From positions 62,001 to 126,000 of the forward strand of contig BLJB01000229.1 in assembly GCA_013423325.1 (NCBI GenBank): 64,000 nucleotides of DNA. Direction: 5' to 3'. Below are positions 56,801-64,000 of the stretch, one piece after another. The first letter of the stretch is position 1, and every line of letters starts with the position of its first letter. A program made the translations under genes and the position numbers. The stretch comes from Usnea hakonensis (taxonomy: Eukaryota; Ascomycota; Lecanoromycetes; Lecanorales; Parmeliaceae). The notes beneath the pieces are model-generated. The model was not told the DNA's origin, searched no databases, and saw only the letters and a program-made list of their open reading frames with translations.

Positions 56801-57101
56801 CCTGGATGGGGACGTATCTAGGATAGTACCTTCGAAGATGCTGACCACCCCATAGGGTACTCCGGTAAAGTTGCTTCCGGGTCATGTCTTTGCCGGCAGA
56901 TAATCCACGAAGGAAACCTTTGTATACCTTTGCTGCACATCTGGTGTTGTTTCTGTGCTTGGATCCCCAAGAGAAGTCGCGAGAGAAGGCGAAGAGGGAA
57001 ATGGGTGGGCCTTGACTGGTCCTTGAGTGGCTCAATATGATGGTCGGCTTTTGCGAGCTATGCAGACTCCGAGACGGTAAAGTCTTCGGTGATGAGATCA
57101 T
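53820..57101 (-). CDS. Large fungal protein of unknown function, probable mitochondrial targeting
   Basis: Single exon of 1093 aa. The N-terminus is rich in Arg/Ser/Lys with no acidic residues for about 40 positions, like a mitochondrial presequence. The region YYPRYVPIQEWRFSSSWG (about residues 90-110) and EVEDWYARWETQKLKQYEDF (about 125-150) look conserved. The middle is polar, Ser/Lys/Glu-rich with a coiled-coil stretch (LRQQWLQEIRKAKEKAAKEE). A compact segment (YCILIYDPATRTIQSAKA ... PLDALLNRLSHPGMFLSHI) lies near residues 890-960. The protein ends with a basic stretch, a single hydrophobic helix (MIMAGTFTAGCCYAVGVV) and EAMHSY, suggesting a tail-anchored or single-pass protein. No enzyme domain recognised. 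Confidence 0.8.
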   Translation of the reverse strand: MISSPKTLPSRSLHSSQKPTIILSHSRTSQGPPISLFAFSRDFSWGSKHRNNTRCAAKVYKGFLRGLSAGKDMTRKQLYRSTLWGGQHLRRYYPRYVPIQEWRFSSSWGKKPNVSPRSRSEAKTSEVEDWYARWETQKLKQYEDFMKTVEHDPYTALFGTSWLNLSGEDTGTQAPKKTSIPKNETTLKNSSSKSKSSTSRSSEIGDTREGQPKSEATPSKACDQEYEIDPITNRKVLKTSASPVSTVTYTDPHVEDTGKAFELSFKRWGLVSPSPLDRRFIMIEHAQASSSSHPSSDNNPLPKSQNGNGWLAKEGFGRSQEPKPSSQSARPNHEAKPHITPAKIESALDRHLNSKSTNEKARDSRTQLRYKPEENKTDDVDLLRPSDVRASAGLRGNQPKETKADKLVRRQNLEENFASRFLDRTSHIDGEAASNELVKKTADSSAETETAPELDKCSQSKGNRQVEKPRDEEGSKDTSVVWVNESSDAKDYDPVFVDQTPVSVPVSKKELVSKPLNAVARQGQSEARDKASKLKAQIVPFKAKLDAMKADYDSLRQQWLQEIRKAKEKAAKEEENLKAQKLAKRAREIHEDEIKTQKLAMEAMETRRSDGSSNKTPLDQGIGNDTGRKQAPRRLQSFLQGEGDMASNVHEFAARDRWYKRKAPHAMDANDAEVNAKLQKLAADRALIREVRGIYEDTYGTIDTKHRQPEVLPTPLAKKPTSSSMNVSLKSQLPSNTAAVKDISPGPDESQCSDPLEIIQKLFGQLRDAQSIVQEYRGQTKQALGLSDHEMNKSKAPGAFENIAIQVVRTSGQLAGVSLGRLVNEGFGEAVAPKKPTIDKKPSLTAPTPNDPQAEKVIQPNTYCILIYDPATRTIQSAKATAHPPFLGEESLLPLDALLNRLSHPGMFLSHIKSLGGKGYKPVSTIQNMLVLKKEVTPQNLAKIKQTDEPDDFAANRALDSVTDMKALGKRQAQSQEIKTEQGKAKEIRKQALKTDKAQKVDEARKTCRDGIEKEKQAFQEAQHQPSKKVRRQETVFSGSRQGKWVDSSSKSKKSKRSAGKRRKTLKHMIMAGTFTAGCCYAVGVVSEAMHSY

Positions 57102-58539
57102 GATGTTGGTAGATTAGAGTGTCATATTATGGCGTTATGATATTGCAAGAAGAGTTTAGCCTGCCTCAGCCAGGCAGCTCAAAGACGAGTAACAATCCCA
57201 AGAAGAGATGATATGAGAGTGTTCGATATACCACCATATGCGGGGTTATGGGACCCACTTTTAACTAACATCAGATTATACTTTAGGGTTCTTCTCTAAA
57301 GCACAATTCGCCTTTTAATTCTTGATAATTCACTTCTTCGAATCGCGGATGCAGAAGACAACATCAAAACTTACAAGAGGCTGTGGCGATAGTTTACATG
57401 TGTCTTTTCAAATATATGGCATGAAAGCTCTAATAAAAACGCAAATGTCAATGCATGACTGCACTAGAAATCAGTCCACAGTATCACGTTCCAACACCTA
57501 CGAGCTACTATCGATACGATATTCTCTCGTACACCTTCAAAAGCTGGTAAAAGATACTGAGGAGCTGCTATAGACCATTCTTTGCTTCAATGCTCTTGCA
57601 GACAGCCGGTGCTTAATGAATGGCAAAACCCATCTAAGCAATCTTTCAACGTTCCCCTTCGCGACGACATGATTTGAACAGTCACTCCATCAGTCATTCT
57701 ATCTGCTAAAGACACATCTCATCGCAGCAGCTGGTCTCGTGCGGAGAAAAGACAAGAACCTCATTCCTATGGTCAAGAAAAGCAACATCTTGTAACATTT
57801 TCCACAATGCTACCACTCTTAGCGTTAATTCTGCCCTGTCCTCGGATGTATCCAAGATCCCTTGGAGGCATGACAGGAATATGGTGGGTACTCCCACACC
57901 GCCTTGCTTTTGCTGTCCGTATCGCCACCGTTTCCCCAAGAGAGACAACAGACAGGGCCTCTTCATCCCCAGATCTGTCCTCATAACGCAAGGAGATCCC
58001 GTCTCGTCCTTTCACATCGGATTGAAAAGCCTTAAGCCATCGTCCTAACGCTAGATTGCGTCCAGACTCCCTCAGGCGTATACAAGTCTTAATTGATAAA
58101 GTGGCAAAAGGGTCCATCAGCTTAGGCATGTCACACCTGAGCGCCATTCGAGTGATTTACATCTCGCTATCTAAGCGTGGTATGTAACTCGTATTGGTCG
58201 TAGCAAGACTTCATTGATAACGTTCTGGAATGAGGTTTGTTGGATTTAATATTCAATACTGCTGTTCAACGACATAATTTTCCATGCGTCTATTAGCTTG
58301 TCGATGCCGATTAATTATTCTACTCGTAAGATACTTTATAATTCTCCCAGGAGCCACTGATTCTCTCAACGTTCAACTCAAAGACCGCCACAGACTTGTT
58401 GTCTATTTGACATCAACATTAGGAACCTTCTTTCCGCACACTCACGATCCCACCAAGGTGCTTCGGGTTGTAGTGCTCTTCATGTACGCCTTCCGCGATC
58501 CATGTACTACAAGCTGTCTCTGATTCCCCTATTCTTCTC
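57102..58539. other. Intergenic spacer
   Basis: 1.4 kb. One minus-strand open frame (57773-58147) is listed separately as doubtful; otherwise nothing is recognised. Confidence 0.5.
57773..58147 (-). CDS. Doubtful small hypothetical protein
   Basis: ATG-initiated open frame of 124 codons with mixed, protein-like composition (MPKLMDPFATLSIKTCIRLR and similar). No domain, intron or neighbour supports it, and it may be chance. Confidence 0.2.
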   Translation of the reverse strand: MALRCDMPKLMDPFATLSIKTCIRLRESGRNLALGRWLKAFQSDVKGRDGISLRYEDRSGDEEALSVVSLGETVAIRTAKARRCGSTHHIPVMPPRDLGYIRGQGRINAKSGSIVENVTRCCFS

Positions 58540-59894
58540 TTAGATTCCCAACAAAGCCCCCCTCGTATGGTCCCCCATCTTCACTCTCCAGAGTTTATGT
58601 TCCCCAAAACACCACATCTCGCCGTTCCTCCCGAAGCAGAAATTCGCACAGCCCTTCTCAATCTGTATCTTTCCAATTAGCATCCCAGCCGGGTTCCAGA
58701 CGTTTATGCCGTCTCCGCAACCGCTGTATACGTTGCCGAACACGTCACATTTGATCCCATCCGGCGCACCTGTATCTGCATAAGCAAACACACGGCGGTT
58801 GGTCAGATAAGGCGAGTCATGTTCCCAAAGAATAGAATACGCATAGATGGTGGCAGCACGACGGCAGTCAATGCTGCCGTCGCCGTGAATGAGATCAGTA
58901 TCCGTGATGTAGACCGTGGTCTCGTCTGGCGAGAAACAGATGCCGTTTGGTCTGCCAAAACCATCCGCTACTACTCTGATATCGCCTGTGCTGGGGTCAA
59001 AGCGGTAGACAAGCTGCGGGAGTTGTGGTTTGGGCCGGAAACCTTGCTCATAACCGTAGATTGGATCCGTAAACCAGATAGAGCCGTCAGAGTGGACAAC
59101 AACGTCATTGGGGGAATTGAAGGGGCGTGAATGGTAGTTGTTAAGAAGAGTGGTGGTTTTGTGGGGCCGTTTGGCTTCCATATATATAAGACCAGAGGGT
59201 TCACGTAGTGATCCTTGTGCGCAAATTATGAGGCCGTCGCGGTAATTGGTTCCGCCATTGGCCATGTAATTGCGCTCTGGACATCTTACTTTGTCGCGCG
59301 TGAAATCGGTAGGAGAGAAGAACTCGATTTTGGTGATGACTATTGTTTTATTGCGAGTGGTAACCGCGTCTGGAGAGGAGTCTTCCAGCTGGTTCGAGGT
59401 TATGAAGAGGGTGTTACTGGGGGGGTAAAAGACGCCGGCTTCATGAAAATAGGGAGCGCGGGGGTCGTGTATAAGGAGCTGGAGAGTCGGATTGGACCCG
59501 AGGAGAGGAAGAAAGGAGTCGTGATATATGAGAAAGGGTTTTGGCTGAGGGGCCGTTGGAGATACAAGAGTGGATCTTGCCAGTGGTCAGTCACAGATGC
59601 TGGAAGCGAAGCATCAAGGTCTACATACTGCCACAATGCCTCGCTCTGCCGATTGATGCGTTGAAGGTTCCGATTGTCACCCCATACCTGTTGGGAAGAA
59701 GCTCTTGTTGAAGACGAAGCTCTCTGCTGAGGGGTAGCTGGAGAAGATGGGCGAGAATTGGACGCGGTGGATGGCCTGCCGCTGTCTCTTTTATTGGAAG
59801 ATTTGGAAGAGTCGGAGAAGGAGACCTTATGATTTGGAGAAAGTAGATTGCCGTCAGATGTTTTGGGACGGTGCCATAAATTCAGATGCGACAT
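58540..59894 (-). CDS. SMP-30/gluconolactonase-like beta-propeller protein
   Basis: Exons 59894-59688 and 59544-58540 (143 nt intron GTATGG...CCTCAG) give 403 aa. From exon 2 the lactonase propeller is continuous: FLIYHDSFLPLLGSNPTLQL, APYFHEAGVFYPPSNTLF, MANGGTNYRDGLI, RPFNSPNDVVVHSDGSIWFT, YRFDPSTGDIRVVADGF, GRPNGICFSPDETTVYITDTD and PDGIKCDVFGNVYSG, with the metal-binding Glu, Asn and Asp residues of the SMP-30 family. Such enzymes hydrolyse sugar lactones or related esters; the substrate here is unknown. Exon 1 (69 aa, very Ser/Arg-rich, no signal peptide) is less certain. It joins in phase, but fungal relatives usually begin differently, so the true start may be another exon. Confidence 0.8.
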
Positions 59895-60920
59895 GGTCGC
59901 AGCCTTGGCAGTGGGGGATTGTTTTGCCTTGCGTTACCTCGGCAGATTGCGCAATTTTAGGCGGGGTATATGTTTATAGCGAAGGTATCAAAGTGCTGAG
60001 GAAGACGAAGAAGACCAATACGGAGAAAACAAACATGTGGAATATCAGGTATATATAGAAGAAAGCAAAGAAGCAAGAGATGACGAGCAAGAAGACAAGA
60101 AGGAAACGGCTCAGCGAGCCGATTCGACAATAATTGTAGGAGACATAGCCTTGGCTGCCGTGTCTACCTAAGGTACCTTACCTTACTTGGAGGTATATTT
60201 AGCGCTACAGCCACACAAATTCAACAAGTCCGCGTTGATGTCCTACCCCTAAGGTTGCTAAGTCAGTAGGGCTGAACACCAAAGATTTTTGGATGAGGCA
60301 TGGCAAATCATTAATTGTTGATTGGTATTCCCTGTAGCACGAGACGTAGGTAATTTTATTTCGTCAGGGCCCCGTTTTAAACGTGCCTATCTAGTATCTA
60401 CTACTTTAATTCCTCCACGTTCTCCTAAAGTAATTTACCGGTCTCGCCTGTCATGAATATGACGATTTGGACCAATTGGCTTTCATAAGTACTCGGTAGT
60501 AAACGTATCTTTCGAGCTAATGTTTTTCTCTTCTTGGTGCAGACTGCGGTGTACCTGTACTCGTACTATATGGGATGCTTTTTTTGTTTTTTTTAAATTG
60601 GCTACTTCTTTCTTCGGGCTGGGCGAAACAATTCCCTTCAGCTTGTGCCTGTCAGCCTTGTATCTTATACCACAGTACTTTACGATGAGGCAGGATTGAG
60701 ATCGCCGCACTTGCATGATGCGCGTCAGACTCAGCCCCTAGCCTTGCTGGGCGTAATCATCGGCCCGAAATGATACCTTAAGTACTTTACTTTACTCACC
60801 TCTTAGTACTTTACTTTACTCACCTAAGGTACCTTGCTCGTATCCAATAAAGTATCGGACATGCGGAGTGAGTAGTACATCGGTCTAGTCCACTTTAGGT
60901 AGCAGGGTATCCCAAAAATT
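59895..60920. other. Intergenic, with short direct and palindromic repeats
   Basis: 1 kb without a gene; holds TACCTAAGGTACC-type motifs at 60165-60194 and a duplicated 21-mer at 60781-60825. Confidence 0.5.
60781..60825 (+). repeat. 21 bp direct duplication AGTACTTTACTTTACTCACCT
   Basis: Two perfect copies, starting at 60781 and 60805 (period 24), flanked by TACCTTA on the left and AAGGTACC on the right, so the duplication sits inside the recurring palindromic motif. Confidence 0.85.
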
Positions 60921-62795
60921 CTACATCGAATCTTCTCTCCAACGGCTCCTTACTCTCTGCCATCCCCTTTTCTCGTCCAAACCCCCTCTGTGCTCCATTC
61001 CCAATCCTCGCTCAACCCAATCCTGACTCCCCATTTCGCTCAGCCTGCTTAAGGCTCGAGAAAAGGCGAATCTCTCTTCGTCGCCCGAGAAGAGACTGCT
61101 GTTTTTCAGCATCTTCATGTTCATCCCGAGATCATCCATCATCTGGCGCATCACATCATCCACGCCTTCGTGATCCTCTGCATATTTGACTGAGCCAGTC
61201 TTCCTGCCGCCTTCGAGGGCATCATCGACTTCGTCGGGGGACATGAAGAGCTGAAAGAGGGGCACCGCTGTGGTCAGAACCAATTTCGCCTATTGTACGG
61301 ATCAGTATCAACAAGACATGAGCGCTGCACTGAATTCAAGGCCTACACGACTCTCGTAGACAGCGTCAATGAAAGTAATAAACCTTCTTGCCAAGTCCCT
61401 TTCTCGATGCGTCATACCGGGTACTCCGGTGACTACGAAAGCATGGTAGCTCCTCATTAATTCCAGATAGTCGGCAGCTCCGGTTGCTCTCCCAATTAAT
61501 TCATCGAATTTAAACATGGCCGCACTCCCACTGGCTTTGGGGATATCGATATTCCTTCCCCAGACATGCTGGGTGGCCGTATGGGGTGGATCGTGATCGA
61601 AGTCACCGAAGAATCGAAACCATCTGTCGGCATGGGTAGTGGCGGCTTTGTCGAGAGGATGATGGTAAACGCCAGAAGGTGGCCTTGGTATCTTTCGGTA
61701 ATCGGTTGTGGAGTCAAGATTCAGGACCCTAAGACTAGTTTCAAGCAGGTTTATGCAGGGAATGAACGACTGGCGCTGAATGCCATTTTTGTACAGGTCA
61801 TTAGGCTGCCGATTGGAGGTAGTGACGAGGACTACTCCGTGCGACATTAGGGCCTCAAGCAGACTGCACTTTGTCAGATCCTGGGTCTTCAAGAGGCCGT
61901 GACGCAACCTGCCTTCTCAATATCATAGCATCAGCAACATCTGTACACTGGAACTCGTCAAAACAGAGCACACTCCCTTTCTCAGCAATATCAGCAGCAA
62001 CATATTGTACAGCATCCAGATCGGTCCCATGCTCCATCTTCATCGCATGCAGTCTCTTATGTACATCCTGCATGAAATTGTGAAAATGTATGCGTGTCTT
62101 CGAAGTAATATTATGTGGCAAAGTATCATAAAACATATCCATCAACATTGTTTTCCCACTACCTACATCTCCAAACATGTAAAGCCCCTTCGGTAGATTC
62201 GGAGGTAATTGAGTACGCTTTTTTTGAGGCTTGCTGTGGAACAAAGACCCAAGAAAGAATCGTGAAGGAGACGTCTTCAGAGACTCGATGCTTGGGTGTA
62301 CTACTCTAGGGGCGTGGTAGTCTTTGAGCATATCATGAAGGTCTTGCAGACTCTGCACGATTCCTGTGATGTACATTAGCACGGCTGCCTTCGAGGTGCA
62401 CAACAGGTAGTACCTCGCTGATGCTCATCCTCTCTGAGTTGATGTGTTTGCACGCGCTCGTCGTACTCATTGAGAGGGCCCCACATGTCGGGGTTTGCTG
62501 GGCAACGATCAGCCCGCGCTCACTGCTGCACATATTTAGCAGTCTTACAATGGCTCACTGTGGCCATGGTTCTCCGAAATCCTGATCTGAGCTTTTGTAT
62601 CTGTACCGATCTCGTAGAGAGCGCCCTACGTCGTAGTGCGGTGCCATTTCGTCTTCTCAGCGTTACCTCTGATGGCGAATTTCGGGGATATTCACAGCAC
62701 AAGCTCCTACGAAATCGCCAAATTGTCGTCGATCGTAGCTCAGCGAAAGCATGTCTAAGGGCCAGTAAAGGCGCACTGTACACTGCTAGTCCCAT
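60921..62795 (-). CDS. AFG1/LACE1-like mitochondrial ATPase
   Basis: Five exons, 62795-62549, 62497-62414, 62363-61913, 61863-61347 and 61289-60921, encode 555 aa. An Arg-rich N-terminus suits mitochondrial import. Domains: GPLNEYDERV, LPKGLYMFGDVGSGKTMLMD (Walker A), TRIHFHNFMQDVHKRLH, VLCFDEFQCTDVADAMI (Walker B), LVTTSNRQPNDLYKNGIQRQ (sensor and arginine region) and the C-terminal LARRFITFIDAVYESR ... FQLFMSPDEVDDA. Afg1 family ATPases assist turnover of mitochondrial membrane proteins. The exon 3/4 joint reads best as a GC-AG intron of 49 nt (61864-61912), keeping family spacing (ILRSLLEAL); a 40 nt GT-AG alternative (61869-61908) adds two residues. Other introns are 51, 50 and 57 nt. Confidence 0.9.
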
Positions 62796-63111
62796 ATCTC
62801 AAGCGCGGTAGAAGCCTCGATATTTGTCGTACTCCACAGAAGAGAGGTGGGCTGACAGTTCGAACATTGAACATCGGCAACAGTGCATGGCTGGAAGCGT
62901 AGTATTTGTCTGAAATGCAAACATCCCTTTGGCACCAGTAGTGACGATATGTTGTTGGTCGCGAAAGAAGCTTCAGACTCTACCAGACTTTGGTTTAGGT
63001 CCTGCGGTAGATTTGCGCTTGATACCTCCAGCTCCTAAATTGCCTTCTACGACGTCACAGGGGTTCACCATGAGCTATGAGCCCCCTACTCCGGAAGAAA
63101 GACATATTTAA
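62796..63111. other. Spacer between AFG1-like gene and SRPBCC remnant
   Basis: 316 bp, no gene seen. Confidence 0.45.
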
Positions 63112-63655
63112 ATGACAATGAGTTCTACTGGGCTTTCTCCCGTAACTACATCTCACCCACACCCTTCCTAGCTCACCCTTCCCACAACATCCAATCCCTC
63201 TGCTTTCGGCACTACTTTCTACGGCAGCGTCACCATTAATGCCCCCATCGAGCTGATATGGAATACCCTCCTCGACTTCCAAAATTACGCCTGGAACAGC
63301 TTCACCCCCGCCGCGGACTTCGTCTCGCCTGACAGACCACTCTTGCCAGGCGACACTGGCACCCTCTCCGTTTGCATGAAATCCTCGATCACGCCTCACG
63401 CACGTGCAGGTAATGCTTGTAGACAGCACTGCGCATAGGCTGTGTTGGAAGGGCGTTGATGACCCGTCGTGGGCGCTCAGGCCGGAGCGAATGCAGGAGA
63501 TTGTGGATCTGGGGGACGGGAAATCTGAGTACAGGAGCTGGGAGACAATCGCGGGGCCAGGCGCATGGATGGTGGCCTTGATGACGGGTGGGCAATTGGA
63601 TGATGCAAACAGGCGTTGCGGAGAGGACCTGAAGAGGGTGGTGGAAGCAAGATGA
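63112..63655 (+). pseudogene. SRPBCC-fold (polyketide cyclase-like) gene, disrupted
   Basis: From ATG 63112 the frame runs through SSTGLSPVTTSHPHPS to an in-frame TAG (63169-63171), then continues in the same frame with FGTTFYGSVTINAPIELIWN and LLDFQNYAWNSFTP, the usual start of an SRPBCC/START-like ligand-binding domain. At about 63400 the reading frame must shift by one base to continue as VMLVDSTAHRLCWKGVDDPS, RSWETIAGPGAW and EDLKRVVEAR to TGA 63655. No normal-sized intron explains both breaks (a 30 nt GT..AG around the TAG is too short). Either a pseudogene or two sequence errors. Family members bind small hydrophobic ligands; no specific role is known. Confidence 0.6.
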
Positions 63656-63706
63656 GGGAAAACAAAAGGTAAATCTAAATGGAGGGAAGGACCAGATAAT
63701 CCAGAC

Positions 63707-64000
63707 TCAATGAAAGAATTTCTTAAGCATCGTCCCCATAAGCATGTCAGATGCTTGCTCACTAATTATCCATGATCTGGTTCTACATACATAGAATTTC
63801 CTGCCAAAAGCTCCATCATAATGCTTGCACAAATCCACCGACATTTGGATCGGATGTCCAGGCACAGCAGGCTGGCCATGATAGCCAATATTGAAGAATA
63901 TATCCGAACGCCTGCGCAAATATTCAGTGGGACATAGCGACATCCAACCCGGTGTGTCCTTCCTGTATTGTCCAAACTCAAAGCATTATGCACATTGAAC
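63707..64000 (-). CDS. Possible C-terminal end of a gene extending beyond the window
   Basis: A minus-strand frame reads KDTPGWMSLCPTEYLRRR and GHPIQMSVDLCKHYDGAFGR before a possible donor GTATGT, then a short tail. It looks protein-like, but it is cut by the window edge, an upstream stop lies near 63988, and no family is recognised. Confidence 0.2.

Noticed and set aside
1..64000. CRISPR arrays, bacterial operons or ribosome binding sites
   Set aside because: Gene structure, introns and families are fungal nuclear; no spaced direct-repeat array of CRISPR type is present.
1..64000. Secondary metabolite gene cluster
   Set aside because: No polyketide, non-ribosomal peptide or terpene synthase genes; the C45, SMP-30 and SRPBCC genes are far apart and separated by housekeeping genes.

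Overview
The window is nuclear DNA from a filamentous ascomycete (Pezizomycotina). The evidence is many genes split by 47-100 nt GT-AG introns with CTAAC/CTGAC-type branch sites, fungus-only families (Set9, Msb2, DUF1774, CorA-like membrane proteins, RING-PHD protein), C45 acyltransferase and SMP-30 paralogs, and short compact genes on both strands with 0.2-2.7 kb spacers. A leotiomycete-like source is possible but cannot be proved from this sequence. Exon joints below were set by reading all frames against conserved family motifs; they have no transcript support.

Layout. 1-5.6 kb: the C-terminus of a charged low-complexity protein, a gene-poor stretch, then a decayed CorA-like membrane protein gene. 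5.6-14.1 kb: an atypical protein kinase, cystathionine beta-lyase, a fungal membrane protein of unknown role, and the divergent pair RPB9 / ESS1. 14.5-25 kb: a RING-PHD protein, a saccharopine-dehydrogenase-like oxidoreductase, a small unknown protein, a pyrimidine-rich spacer and the histone H4K20 methyltransferase SET9. 25.4-31.7 kb: mitochondrial genes (uL14m, MTP18-like, ATP synthase subunit k), a C45 acyltransferase-like protein and a DUF1774 membrane protein. 32-39.3 kb: a secreted M28 aminopeptidase, an R3H protein, thymidylate synthase, the AN1 zinc-finger protein Cuz1 and the mitochondrial phosphopantetheinyl transferase. 39.3-41.9 kb: a MITE-like element, a tandem repeat, an unusual split tRNA-Arg(CCU) and histidinol phosphatase. 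44-57.1 kb: FKBP12, the mucin sensor Msb2 with a 2.7 kb upstream spacer, and a large unknown protein with a mitochondrial-type N-terminus. 58.5-64 kb: SMP-30/gluconolactonase-like protein, an AFG1-like ATPase, a broken SRPBCC gene and possibly the end of another gene.

Most genes are housekeeping and not organised as a cluster. Two groupings may be functional: RPB9, ESS1 and the RING-PHD gene all belong to families that act on RNA polymerase II, and MTP18/ATP19 share a 285 bp divergent promoter and both encode mitochondrial inner-membrane proteins.

The most unusual feature is the tRNA-Arg(CCU) gene at 40552-40698. It has the normal 12 nt intron after position 37 plus a 63 nt GT...AG insertion inside the T-stem. 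Removing that insertion restores a good cloverleaf exactly, and the A box, B box and T-run terminator are intact. Also notable are a 369 nt RPB9 intron that is fully open in frame, a likely GC-AG intron in the AFG1-like gene, and two pseudogene candidates.
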